Assembly: GCF_030704825.1 (NCBI RefSeq) | Contig: NZ_JAUYNX010000002.1 | Span: 57,753-121,752 of the forward strand | DNA length: 64,000 nt | Direction: 5' to 3' | DNA from: Brevundimonas sp. | GTDB lineage: Bacteria; Pseudomonadota; Alphaproteobacteria; Caulobacterales; Caulobacteraceae | Shown here: piece by piece, positions 16,930 to 24,630 of the stretch | Layout of the letters: each line of letters starts with the position of its first letter | Numbering within the stretch: position 1 is the first letter of the stretch | Notes under the pieces: model-generated | The model's database searches: none | Told to the model about the DNA's origin: nothing | The model's input: only the letters and a program-made list of their open reading frames with translations | Program-made: the position numbers and the translations under genes

Positions 16930-18365
16930 AGCATCCCCTTGGTGCTGGGCACGACGTCGCTCTCCACGCGGATGGCCTGACGCAGGGCGCGGCCGAAGGC
17001 CTTGTAGACGGCCTCGGTCTTGTGGTGGTCGTCGTCGCCGGTGACCGAGACATGGATGGCGGCGCCGAGGTGCTCGGCCAGCGACCGGAACACGTGGGCG
17101 GTCAGGTCGGTGCGGTAATTGCCGATGAAGGGTGTCGCGAAGGCTCCCTCGAACACCGGATAGGGTCGGCCGGACAGGTCGATGGAGACCGAGGCCCTGG
17201 CCTCGTCCATGGGCAGGACGAAACCGTAGCGGGCGATGCCGCGGCGTGCGCCGAGCGCCTGTTTCAGGGCCCGGCCCAGGGCGATGGCCGAGTCCTCGAC
17301 GGTGTGGTGCGGATCGGTATGCAGGTCGCCCTCGCAGGCCAGCCGCAGGGAGAAGCCGCCGTGGGCCGCCACCTGCTCCAGCATGTGGTCGAAGAAGCCG
17401 ACGCCGGTGGCGATGGAGACCGGGTCGGCCGCGTCGAGGTCGACGGTGCAGACAATGCGGGTCTCCCTGGTGTCACGGACGGACTGGCCGATCCGGTGCG
17501 CGCGCGCCGGAGCCGGCGCCAGTTCGAGTGCGGAGAGCAGGCGGTCGTTGATCTCGGCGTGGACGGAGACGGGCAGGCGCAGGCGGTCTTCGGCGCGCTC
17601 GGCCGGAACGCCATAGCGGGCCAGGGCGGCGAGAACGGCGTCCGGATCGGTGGGGCGGGTCACGATGACGGGGCCGACTCCGGGCTCGACGACCATGGCC
17701 CGCGCCAAGGCCCCGGCGACCCGCTGCCGCTCGGCGCGGACGACGGCGATCCGCTGCCGGGTTTCCATCAGACGGGATGGATCGAGCGCCTGCAGGGCCA
17801 GCCGGATCGAAATTTCCGGCAGGGCGTAGGGCTCCATCGCACCGGCGAGACGGGCCAGGGCTTCGGGCCGGGCGAGGGCGGCCCCGACGCGGGCGCCGGC
17901 AAGACCGTAAGCCAGCGACAGGCTGCGAAGTACGACCAGATTGGCGTGGGCACCGATGACCGTCGCGGCCGAAAGGGCGTCGGTGAACTCGGCAAGGCCC
18001 TCGTCTATGACGAGAAGGGCCGGGGCGACGCGCGCCGCCATCTCGGCCACTGCCTCGGGGGAGCCGAGCGCGCGCAGGATCACCGCCCCGGCGCCGGCGT
18101 CCACGGCGGGCCGCGGGTAAAGGGCGGCGAGCGCGCGATACGGCTCGGCGTCGGGGGCCTGGACGGTCAGTCCATCGCGGGCGGCGAGGCGGAAGATCAA
18201 TTCCAGCCCATGGGTCAGGCCGCGCACCGGCAGGACTTGTTCCGCGGGGACGCCGTAGAGGTCGCCCATGCGGGCGGCCAGGGCCCGCGGCTCGGCCGGA
18301 TAGCGGTCGAGGCCCTCGCCGCCGGAAACCAGGGGAGGGAAGGGGGCGGGAAGGTTGGTGATCAT
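16926..18365 (-). CDS. hisB: Fusion of a degenerate HisC-like aminotransferase with imidazoleglycerol-phosphate dehydratase
   Basis: A 479-residue protein in one unbroken frame. Residues 290-479 are a complete HisB dehydratase: GVGFFDHMLEQVAAHGG, DPHHTVEDSAIALGRAL and DDDHHKTEAVYKAFGRAL supply the metal-binding His and Glu residues. Residues 1-285 align with histidinol-phosphate aminotransferase (RYPAEPRALAARMGDLYGV; NLVVLRSLSLAYGLAGARVG). The PLP lysine expected in LSKAFGLAG is Leu151 (codon 17913-17915) and the NPNNPTG loop is replaced, so this half is probably not an aminotransferase. A functional hisC should lie elsewhere. It sits between hisD and hisH with 4-nt overlaps on both sides. 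Confidence 0.9.
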   Translation of the reverse strand: MITNLPAPFPPLVSGGEGLDRYPAEPRALAARMGDLYGVPAEQVLPVRGLTHGLELIFRLAARDGLTVQAPDAEPYRALAALYPRPAVDAGAGAVILRALGSPEAVAEMAARVAPALLVIDEGLAEFTDALSAATVIGAHANLVVLRSLSLAYGLAGARVGAALARPEALARLAGAMEPYALPEISIRLALQALDPSRLMETRQRIAVVRAERQRVAGALARAMVVEPGVGPVIVTRPTDPDAVLAALARYGVPAERAEDRLRLPVSVHAEINDRLLSALELAPAPARAHRIGQSVRDTRETRIVCTVDLDAADPVSIATGVGFFDHMLEQVAAHGGFSLRLACEGDLHTDPHHTVEDSAIALGRALKQALGARRGIARYGFVLPMDEARASVSIDLSGRPYPVFEGAFATPFIGNYRTDLTAHVFRSLAEHLGAAIHVSVTGDDDHHKTEAVYKAFGRALRQAIRVESDVVPSTKGML

Positions 18366-19669
18366 CGGGCCCTCAGGTCGGCGGCGCGGGCATGGGCCTC
18401 CAGCCCTTCGAGGCGGGCGAGGCGCGCGGCGACCGGCGCGAGCTCCCGGGACCCGGCTTCGGAAGCGGCCTGGACCGACATCGAGGTCATGAAGCTGGCG
18501 GTCGCGACGCCGCCCAGGGTGCGGGCGGCGCCGTCGGTGGGCAGGACGTGGCTGGGGCCGGCGGCGTAGTCGCCCAGGGTTTCGGCCGCGAAGGCGCCGA
18601 CGAAGACGGCGCCGGCGGCGGTGATACGGTCGAGGAGGGTCTCGGCGTCCACGGTCTGCAGGGCGAGGTGTTCGGGGGCGTACAGATTGGCGACCTCGCA
18701 GGCCTCGGCCATGTCGCGGACGCGGATGGCCCGGCCCCCGACCAGCGAGGCGCGGGCGATGTCGGCGCGGGGCAGGGACTGCAACTGGCGCTCCACCTCG
18801 GCGAGGATGGCGTCGATATTGGCGCGGCTCTCGGAGACGAGAATGACCTGGGCGTCGGCGTCATGCTCGGCCTGGCCGAGCAGGTCGGCGGCGGCGATTT
18901 CGGGATTGGCGTCGCGGTCGGCGATGACCAGCAGCTCGGACGGTCCGGCGGGCATGTCGACGGCGGGACCGCCCGGCAGGGCGGCGGCCTGCTTCTTCGC
19001 CTCGGCGACCCAGGCGTTTCCCGGCCCGAACAGCTTGTCGCAGGGCTCGATGACGCCGTCGTCCAGTTCGGCTCCGAAGGTCAGGACGGCGATGGCCTGG
19101 GCCCCGCCGATCAGCCACAGGGCGTCGAGTCCCGCCTCGGCGGCGGCGAAGATCATGGCCGGGTGCGGCTCGCCCGAGGCCGATGGCGGGGTCACGGCGA
19201 TGCGGCGCCCCACCCCGGCCACGATGGCGGGGAGGGCCAGCATCAGCAGGGAGGAGAACAGGGGCGCCGTGCCGCCGGGGACATAGAGGCCCGCCGATCG
19301 CAGCGGCCGCCAGACCAGACGCGAGCGGACGCCGGGAACGATCTCGACGTCGGGCGTGTCTTCGGGCCGGGTCGCCTCGTGGAAGATGCGGATGTTCTCG
19401 GCGGCCATGCGGATGGCGCGGGTGTCGGCGGGGCGCAGGGCGTCGCGGGCGGCGGCGACGCGATCCGGCGTCAGCGCCAACCGGCGCGGCGCGGCGCCGT
19501 CCAGCTTCAGGCTCCAGTCGGCCACGGCCGCGCCGCCGCGCGTGCGGACGTCATCCATGATCTCGCGCACCGTATCGCCCACGCGGGCCTCGGTGCGGCG
19601 ACCCGGACGGGCCAGGGCCTCGATCCGCCCGGCGATGTCGAGCGTGCTCCAGTCGATACGGCGCATCAC
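18362..19669 (-). CDS. hisD: Histidinol dehydrogenase
   Basis: A 435-residue zinc enzyme catalysing the final NAD-dependent oxidation of histidinol to histidine. It has GLYVPGGTAPLFSSLLML, IDALW-like LDALWLIGGAQAIA, FGPGNAWV, zinc and catalytic ligands in GQAEHDADAQ, and APEHLALQ near the C-terminus. The GTG at 19669 overlaps the hisG stop by 4 nt; an ATG one codon in is equally possible. Confidence 0.95.
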   Translation of the reverse strand: MMRRIDWSTLDIAGRIEALARPGRRTEARVGDTVREIMDDVRTRGGAAVADWSLKLDGAAPRRLALTPDRVAAARDALRPADTRAIRMAAENIRIFHEATRPEDTPDVEIVPGVRSRLVWRPLRSAGLYVPGGTAPLFSSLLMLALPAIVAGVGRRIAVTPPSASGEPHPAMIFAAAEAGLDALWLIGGAQAIAVLTFGAELDDGVIEPCDKLFGPGNAWVAEAKKQAAALPGGPAVDMPAGPSELLVIADRDANPEIAAADLLGQAEHDADAQVILVSESRANIDAILAEVERQLQSLPRADIARASLVGGRAIRVRDMAEACEVANLYAPEHLALQTVDAETLLDRITAAGAVFVGAFAAETLGDYAAGPSHVLPTDGAARTLGGVATASFMTSMSVQAASEAGSRELAPVAARLARLEGLEAHARAADLRAR

Positions 19670-20547
19670 ATCATCTTCTCGATGGGGAGGACGAGGATGG
19701 CCGAGGCGCCGGCGGCCTTGAGCCGTTCCAGCGTCTCCCAGAAGACCGCCTCCTGGCAGACGGCGTGCACCGCCACGGCGTCGTCGCGCCCGGCCAGCGG
19801 CATGACGGTCGGGGCGCCCGCGCCGGGGAGGATGGCGGTGATCCGGTCGAGGGCCGACCGGGGCGCGTTGAGCATGACGTATTTGGCCCCCTGCGAGGAC
19901 ACCACGCCGGCCATCCGCTCGATGATGCTGTCGAGCAGGTGCTGCAGGCCGTGCTCCGGCGCGACCGGCGAGCGGATCAGGACGGCTTGGCTATCCAGCA
20001 CCGTCTCCTTCGGCGCCAGGCCGTTGGCCTCGAGCGTCGCGCCGGTCGAGACCAGGTCGCAGATGGCCGAGGCCAGTTTGAGCCGGGGCGCGACCTCGAC
20101 CGCGCCGCGCATGACGACAATGTCAGCGGCGACCCCTTGGGCGTCGAGGAAGCGGCGCAGGATCTTCGGATAGGAGGTGGCGATGCGCAGGCCGGCCAGC
20201 GAGGCGGGGCCGGCGTAGTCGAGCGCCGGCGGCACGGCGATCTTCAGGGTGCAGCGGCCGAAGCCGAGCGGCATCAGCACCTCCGCCACCGGGCCGCCGT
20301 TTCGCACCTCCTCCAGCACGTTCTCGCCGACAATGCCGAGGTCGCAGACGCCGTCGGCGACGAAGGTCGGGATGTCATCGTCGCGCACCCGCAGCAGGTC
20401 GATGGGATAGTTCTCGACCCGGTACAGGAGGTCGTTGTTTCCCTTGACCACGCGCAGACCCGCGTCGCGGACGAGGTCGAGGCTGCGGTCGGCCAGGCGG
20501 CCGGATTTCTGAACGGCTATGCGAAGCCGCCCCTGGACAGTGCTCAT
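19666..20547 (-). CDS. hisG: ATP phosphoribosyltransferase (long form)
   Basis: A 293-residue enzyme for the committed step of histidine synthesis (ATP + PRPP). Recognisable segments are RIAVQKSGRLADRS at the N-terminus, DLGIVGENVL, and the PRPP loop ICDLVSTGATLEANGL. The length indicates the HisG-L type with a C-terminal ACT-like regulatory domain, so histidine feedback is likely and no HisZ partner is needed. It lies 10 nt behind the TrpR-like gene. Confidence 0.95.
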   Translation of the reverse strand: MSTVQGRLRIAVQKSGRLADRSLDLVRDAGLRVVKGNNDLLYRVENYPIDLLRVRDDDIPTFVADGVCDLGIVGENVLEEVRNGGPVAEVLMPLGFGRCTLKIAVPPALDYAGPASLAGLRIATSYPKILRRFLDAQGVAADIVVMRGAVEVAPRLKLASAICDLVSTGATLEANGLAPKETVLDSQAVLIRSPVAPEHGLQHLLDSIIERMAGVVSSQGAKYVMLNAPRSALDRITAILPGAGAPTVMPLAGRDDAVAVHAVCQEAVFWETLERLKAAGASAILVLPIEKMM

Positions 20548-20557
20548 GACGGGGTGC

Positions 20558-20878
20558 TCAGACTTTCTGCTTCAGGCGGTCCAGCACCAGGCGATAGCCC
20601 TGGTGCGGCATTTCCCTGAGGAAGCGGGCGACGCGAACGACGGTGGTCGGACTGGCCCCCGCCTCGGCGGCGATCTCCCGGTAGGACTGCAGATGTCGAT
20701 CCAGCAGCCGCGCCACCGCCCACCGTTCGGCGAAGGCGCGGAGCTCCGACGGCGTGCACAGATCGGCCAGAAACGCGTCCATCTCCTCGCGCGTCCGCAA
20801 ACACAACAGGGCGTCATAAAGGGCGAGCCGATCTTCAGCCGCCTTGTGCACGGCCTCGCGGGGCAGGGTGTCGTTCAT
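20558..20878 (-). CDS. YerC/YecD family TrpR-like DNA-binding protein, candidate his regulator
   Basis: A 106-residue helical protein of the Trp-repressor superfamily. CTPSELRAFAERWAVARLL and the helix-turn-helix SYREIAAEAGASPTTVVRVA match the YerC/YecD subgroup. It is the first gene of the his transcription unit, 10 nt before hisG. TrpR-superfamily proteins act as amino-acid-sensing repressors, and related genes precede his operons in some proteobacteria; here control of the operon is inferred from position. I choose the ATG at 20878; the frame continues to 20914 but would run through the promoter elements. Confidence 0.85.
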   Translation of the reverse strand: MNDTLPREAVHKAAEDRLALYDALLCLRTREEMDAFLADLCTPSELRAFAERWAVARLLDRHLQSYREIAAEAGASPTTVVRVARFLREMPHQGYRLVLDRLKQKV

Positions 20879-20887
20879 GCATGTTCC

Positions 20888-20914
20888 ATTATGCTGTAAC
20901 AGTGAAACGATCAA
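20888..20914 (-). promoter_or_regulatory. Candidate his operon promoter with internal CTGTTACAG palindrome
   Basis: Reading leftward: TTGATC (20914-20909), a 15-nt spacer, and CATAAT (20893-20888). The palindrome CTGT-T-ACAG (20902-20894) fills the spacer next to the -10. The -10 ends about 9 nt before the ATG at 20878, so the transcript would be nearly leaderless. A repressor bound at the palindrome would block polymerase; the TrpR-like first gene is the obvious candidate. Confidence 0.45.
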
Positions 20915-21034
20915 GCTCTATTAACCGGCAGACGTCGTATTGCCCTTGCGGGTGAGCCGGTCGAAAGTCGGTCCGCTGCATGCATTGCGATTGCGGCGCG
21001 GCTGGAAGCGGAGCCCTTGAGCCATCGAGTGGGA

Positions 21035-21637
21035 ATGAAAGGCCCGATCACGGTCGACCCCGGCCACGTCCACGAGTTCGTGGACGCCGGGGCTTTTTAC
21101 GCATGGCTCGGCAAACACCACGCCAGCGAGGACGAGGTCTGGATCAAGATCCACAAGGTCGCCTCGGGCCTGCCCTCGATCACGCCGAAGGAGGCCATAG
21201 ACGTGGCCCTGTGCTGGGGCTGGATCGACGCGGTGCGCAAGAGCTTCGATGCGACCAGCTATCTCCAGCGCTACACGCCGCGGACGAGGAAGAGCATCTG
21301 GAGCCAGATCAACGTCGACAATGTCGCCCGCCTGACCGCCGAGGGCCGGATGACGGAACACGGCCTGAAAGAGGTCGAGGCCGCCAAAGCTGATGGCCGC
21401 TGGGCCCGCGCCTATGGCGGCAGCAAGGACATGGCCATCCCGGACGACCTCCAGGTCGCGATCGACGCCGAACCGAAGGCGAAAGCGATGCTGGCGAAAC
21501 TCAGCGCCCAGAACCGCTTCGCGCTGGCCTTCCGCACCCACAACATGAAGACCGAGGCCGGGCGGAAGAAGAAGATCGTGGACCTGGTCGAGATGCTGAA
21601 GCGCGGCGAGACCCCGCATCCCCAGCGGGAGCGCTGA
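21035..21637 (+). CDS. YdeI/OmpD-associated family protein
   Basis: A 200-residue soluble protein with the YdeI family layout: FYAWLGKHHASEDEVWIKIHK, the SITPKEAIDVALCWGWIDA core and a C-terminal lysine-rich helix (AGRKKKIVDLVEML). Some members are annotated as bacteriocin-protection proteins; biochemical function is uncertain. It is divergent from the his operon. I use the ATG at 21035, but a TTG at 21017 has a better-spaced GCGGAG upstream. The stop lies 2 nt before the next gene, so the two are coupled. Confidence 0.8.
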   Translation: MKGPITVDPGHVHEFVDAGAFYAWLGKHHASEDEVWIKIHKVASGLPSITPKEAIDVALCWGWIDAVRKSFDATSYLQRYTPRTRKSIWSQINVDNVARLTAEGRMTEHGLKEVEAAKADGRWARAYGGSKDMAIPDDLQVAIDAEPKAKAMLAKLSAQNRFALAFRTHNMKTEAGRKKKIVDLVEMLKRGETPHPQRER

Positions 21638-21638
21638 G

Positions 21639-22226
21639 GTGCCGGCCGTGTCGGGCGACCTGTTCGGCGCCCCCGCTTCGATAAGGATTGAGCGGCTGTT
21701 CCTCGGGCTGATGTTGCCGCCCGATGCGGCCGCGGGCGCGTCGAAGGTGCTGGACGATGCGCGCGCGGATCACAGGCTGAAAGGGTCGGCCGTTCGCCCC
21801 GACCGGATGCACGTCACCCTGATCCATGTCGGCGACTATGCCGGTTCGCTTCCGCAGGGTGTGGTCGCGGACATCAGGGCGACCGCAGACGGCCTGTCCG
21901 AAGCGGCCTTCGACGTCGCGTTCGACCGCGCCGACAGCTTCGCCGGCGCGCCGGGCAGACATCCGTATGTCCTGCTGGGAGGAGAGGGCGTCGAGGCGCT
22001 CAGGGCGTTCCGCGACCGGCTCTTCAGGGCGCTGTTGCGCGCGGGGGTCCGGACGCTGTCCCGGGAAGCCTTCAATCCCCACGTGACCCTGGCCTATGGT
22101 GATCAACGGCTGCCCGGAGGCGCCATCGACCCGGTCGGCTGGCGGCCCGCCGACTTCGGTCTGATCCACAGCGAGGTCGGGCGATCAGTCTATCACCCGC
22201 TCGCTCGCTGGCCCCTTCGCGACTGA
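21639..22226 (+). CDS. 2'-5' RNA ligase family protein (2H phosphoesterase, ThpR-like)
   Basis: A 195-residue protein with two HxT motifs, HVTLIH near residue 58 and HVTLAYG near residue 147, the catalytic pair of the 2H phosphoesterase superfamily. These enzymes open 2',3'-cyclic phosphates or ligate/hydrolyse 2'-5' RNA bonds. The GTG start is 2 nt after the YdeI-like stop. The RNA substrate is not known. Confidence 0.85.
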   Translation: MPAVSGDLFGAPASIRIERLFLGLMLPPDAAAGASKVLDDARADHRLKGSAVRPDRMHVTLIHVGDYAGSLPQGVVADIRATADGLSEAAFDVAFDRADSFAGAPGRHPYVLLGGEGVEALRAFRDRLFRALLRAGVRTLSREAFNPHVTLAYGDQRLPGGAIDPVGWRPADFGLIHSEVGRSVYHPLARWPLRD

Positions 22227-22280
22227 GTCCGTAGGCTGGGTCCGGGAATCGCGCCGGATGCGCGACGGGAGGGAAACCGC

Positions 22281-23684
22281 ATGGCCCGCAAGCCGACGAC
22301 ATCGGATACGCCGCGCCCGCGGACGACCCGGCCTGTGAAGGCCGCGCCCGGCGTCGCCGTCGAGGTCGCGCCGGCGCCCTTCCCCGCAAAGAAGAGGCCG
22401 GTCTGGACCCACCTCTATTTCCAGGTTCTGGTAGCCATCGGCCTCGGCGCCCTGATCGGCCATGTCTGGCCCGCGTTCGGCGAGGATCTGAAGCCGCTGG
22501 GCGACGCCTTCATCCGGCTGGTGAAGATGATCATCGCCCCGGTGATCTTCCTGACCGTGGCCACCGGCATCGCGCACCTGCGCGACCTCGGCCGGCTGGG
22601 GAAGGTGGTGGGCAAGGCCTTCGCCTATTTCCTCACCTTCTCGACCCTGGCCCTGATCATCGGCCTGGTGGTCGCCAATGTGGTGCGGCCCGGCGCGGGC
22701 ATGAACGTGGATCCGGCCACCCTCGACCCCGCCGCCGTCGGGACCTACGTCCAGAAGGCGCACGAGACCGACATCATCGCCTTCCTGATGAACATCATCC
22801 CCGAGACTGTGGTCGGCGCCTTCGCCGGCGGCGAGATTCTGCAGGTGCTGTTCTTCGCGATCCTGTTCGGCATTTCCCTGGCCATCATCGGGGACCGGGC
22901 CCAGCCGGTCATGACGGTGCTGGAGAGCGTGTCCGAGGCCTTCTTCAAACTGGTGGCCATCCTGATGAAGGCGGCGCCGATCGGCGCCTTCGGCGCCTTC
23001 GCCTTCACCATCGGCCGGTACGGCATCGACTCGGTGATCAACCTCGCCGCCCTGGTGGCGACCTTCTACCTGACCTCGGGCTTCTTCGTGGTGGTGGTCC
23101 TCGGCGCCGTGGCGCGGTTCAACGGCTTCTCGATCTTCAGACTGATCCGTTACCTGAAGGAAGAGCTTCTGCTGGTCCTCGGCACCTCATCGTCGGAGGC
23201 GGCCCTGCCCAGCCTGATCGAGAAGATGGGCCGCGCCGGTTGCGACAAGTCCGTGGTCGGGCTGGTCGTGCCGACGGGCTATTCGTTCAATCTGGACGGC
23301 ACCAACATCTACATGACCTTGGCCGCCCTGTTCATCGCCCAGGCATGCGGCGTCGACCTGTCGCTGGGCGACCAGTTGCTTCTGCTGGCCGTGGCCATGC
23401 TCAGCTCCAAGGGGGCGGCGGGCGTCACGGGCGCGGGGTTCATCACCCTGGCCGCCACCTTGGCGGTGGTGCCCTCGGTGCCGGTCGCCGGCATGGCCCT
23501 GATCCTCGGTGTCGACCGGTTCATGAGCGAATGCCGGGCCCTGACCAACTTCATCGGCAACGCCGTAGCCACCATCGTCGTGGCGCGGTGGGAGAAGGGT
23601 CTGGATCGCGACGCCCTGGACCGGGCGCTGTCGGGAACGCCTGGTCCGGTCGTCGCCGGCGCCGTCCAGGCAGACGAGGACTAG
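22281..23684 (+). CDS. dctA: C4-dicarboxylate/proton (cation) symporter, DctA family
   Basis: A 467-residue inner-membrane transporter of the DAACS family. After a basic, proline-rich 40-residue N-terminal extension come about eight membrane helices, the serine-rich re-entrant loop [16 protein letters not shown] and the [14 protein letters not shown] substrate/cation motif. It imports succinate, fumarate and malate in characterised members; acidic amino acids are an alternative. The last four bases are CTAG, shared with the stop of the opposite VOC gene. Confidence 0.9.
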   Translation: MARKPTTSDTPRPRTTRPVKAAPGVAVEVAPAPFPAKKRPVWTHLYFQVLVAIGLGALIGHVWPAFGEDLKPLGDAFIRLVKMIIAPVIFLTVATGIAHLRDLGRLGKVVGKAFAYFLTFSTLALIIGLVVANVVRPGAGMNVDPATLDPAAVGTYVQKAHETDIIAFLMNIIPETVVGAFAGGEILQVLFFAILFGISLAIIGDRAQPVMTVLESVSEAFFKLVAILMKAAPIGAFGAFAFTIGRYGIDSVINLAALVATFYLTSGFFVVVVLGAVARFNGFSIFRLIRYLKEELLLVLGTSSSEAALPSLIEKMGRAGCDKSVVGLVVPTGYSFNLDGTNIYMTLAALFIAQACGVDLSLGDQLLLLAVAMLSSKGAAGVTGAGFITLAATLAVVPSVPVAGMALILGVDRFMSECRALTNFIGNAVATIVVARWEKGLDRDALDRALSGTPGPVVAGAVQADED

Positions 23685-24172
23685 CCCCGCGCGGCGCGTT
23701 CCAGCTCGGCGATGTTCAGCCGCTTCATGTCCATCATGGCGTCGAACACACGCTTCCGGACGCCCTCGTCGGGATCGGACAGGAGGCGGGTCATCGCATG
23801 GGGCACGATCTGCCACGACAGGCCGTAGCGGTCCTTGACCCAGCCGCACTGCTCGGCTTCGGGCACGGTGGACAGGGCGTCGCTCAGGCGGTCGACCTCG
23901 GCCTGGTCCTCACAGTCGATCTGCAGGGAGACGGCCTCCGTGAATTTGAACATCGGGCCGCCGTTCAGGGCCGTGTAGCGGCTGCCGGCGAGGGTGAATT
24001 CCACCACCAGCACGTCCCCGGCCTTGCCGCTGGGATAGTCGCCGGGCGAACGGACGACGGCGTCGACCCGGGAGTCCGGCAGCAGCGACACATAGAAGCT
24101 GGCGGCCTCTTCGGCCTGTTTGTCGAACCAGAGGCAGGGAATGACTTTCTGACGGGGCGCGGGGGCGGTCAT
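23681..24172 (-). CDS. VOC/PhnB-like family protein
   Basis: A 163-residue protein starting [22 protein letters not shown] with two vicinal-oxygen-chelate repeats ([33 protein letters not shown]). It belongs to the PhnB/3-demethylubiquinone-methyltransferase-named VOC group, whose enzymatic role is generally unknown. An AT-rich dyad lies about 40 bp upstream of its start. It shares its CTAG stop with dctA on the other strand. Confidence 0.85.
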   Translation of the reverse strand: MTAPAPRQKVIPCLWFDKQAEEAASFYVSLLPDSRVDAVVRSPGDYPSGKAGDVLVVEFTLAGSRYTALNGGPMFKFTEAVSLQIDCEDQAEVDRLSDALSTVPEAEQCGWVKDRYGLSWQIVPHAMTRLLSDPDEGVRKRVFDAMMDMKRLNIAELERAARG

Positions 24173-24207
24173 GGGGCCTCTCCTTCATTGCTAACGAGGA
24201 GAGCATA

Positions 24208-24225
24208 TTAAACTATTCGGTTAAA
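24208..24225. promoter_or_regulatory. AT-rich dyad upstream of the VOC gene (ArsR-type operator candidate)
   Basis: TTAAACTATTCGGTTAAA is an imperfect inverted repeat in an otherwise very GC-rich gap, about 36 bp before the VOC start. The TTTAACC half-site resembles operators of small winged-helix (ArsR-type) regulators that control VOC/SRPBCC genes; no such regulator is in the window. Confidence 0.35.
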
Positions 24226-24282
24226 TGCAAATGCGGAGGGGGGCGGCTTGCGGTTCCCGGCCTGGCTGGGCAGACAGGCAAC

Positions 24283-24630
24283 ATGACCCCGACCCTCTAC
24301 GGCATCCCCAACTGCGACACCGTCAAAAAGGCCCGCGTCTGGCTGGCCGGACACGACGTGGCGCATGAGTTCCACGATTACAAAAAAGCCGGAATCGACC
24401 GCGCGCGCCTCGAGGGCTGGGTGACCGAGCACGGCTGGGAGACGGTGCTCAACCGCGCCGGCACGACCTTCCGGGCCCTGCCGGACGACGACAAGGCCGA
24501 CCTGAACGCGGCGAAGGCGGTCGATCTGATGCTGGCCCAGCCGTCGATGATCAAACGCCCGGTGCTGGATCTGGGCGACCGGACCCTGGTCGGGTTCAAG
24601 CCCGATATCTACGCCGCGATCCTGACCTAG
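24283..24630 (+). CDS. ArsC/Spx-like thioredoxin-fold protein (YffB type)
   Basis: A 115-residue protein with a single N-terminal cysteine in YGIPNCDTVKKARVWL and the IKRPVLD motif near residue 88, the signature of the ArsC/Spx/YffB group. It lacks features that would prove arsenate reductase activity, and YffB-type members are not arsenate-linked. No ars genes are nearby. It overlaps the convergent bglX stop on CTAG. Confidence 0.85.
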   Translation: MTPTLYGIPNCDTVKKARVWLAGHDVAHEFHDYKKAGIDRARLEGWVTEHGWETVLNRAGTTFRALPDDDKADLNAAKAVDLMLAQPSMIKRPVLDLGDRTLVGFKPDIYAAILT

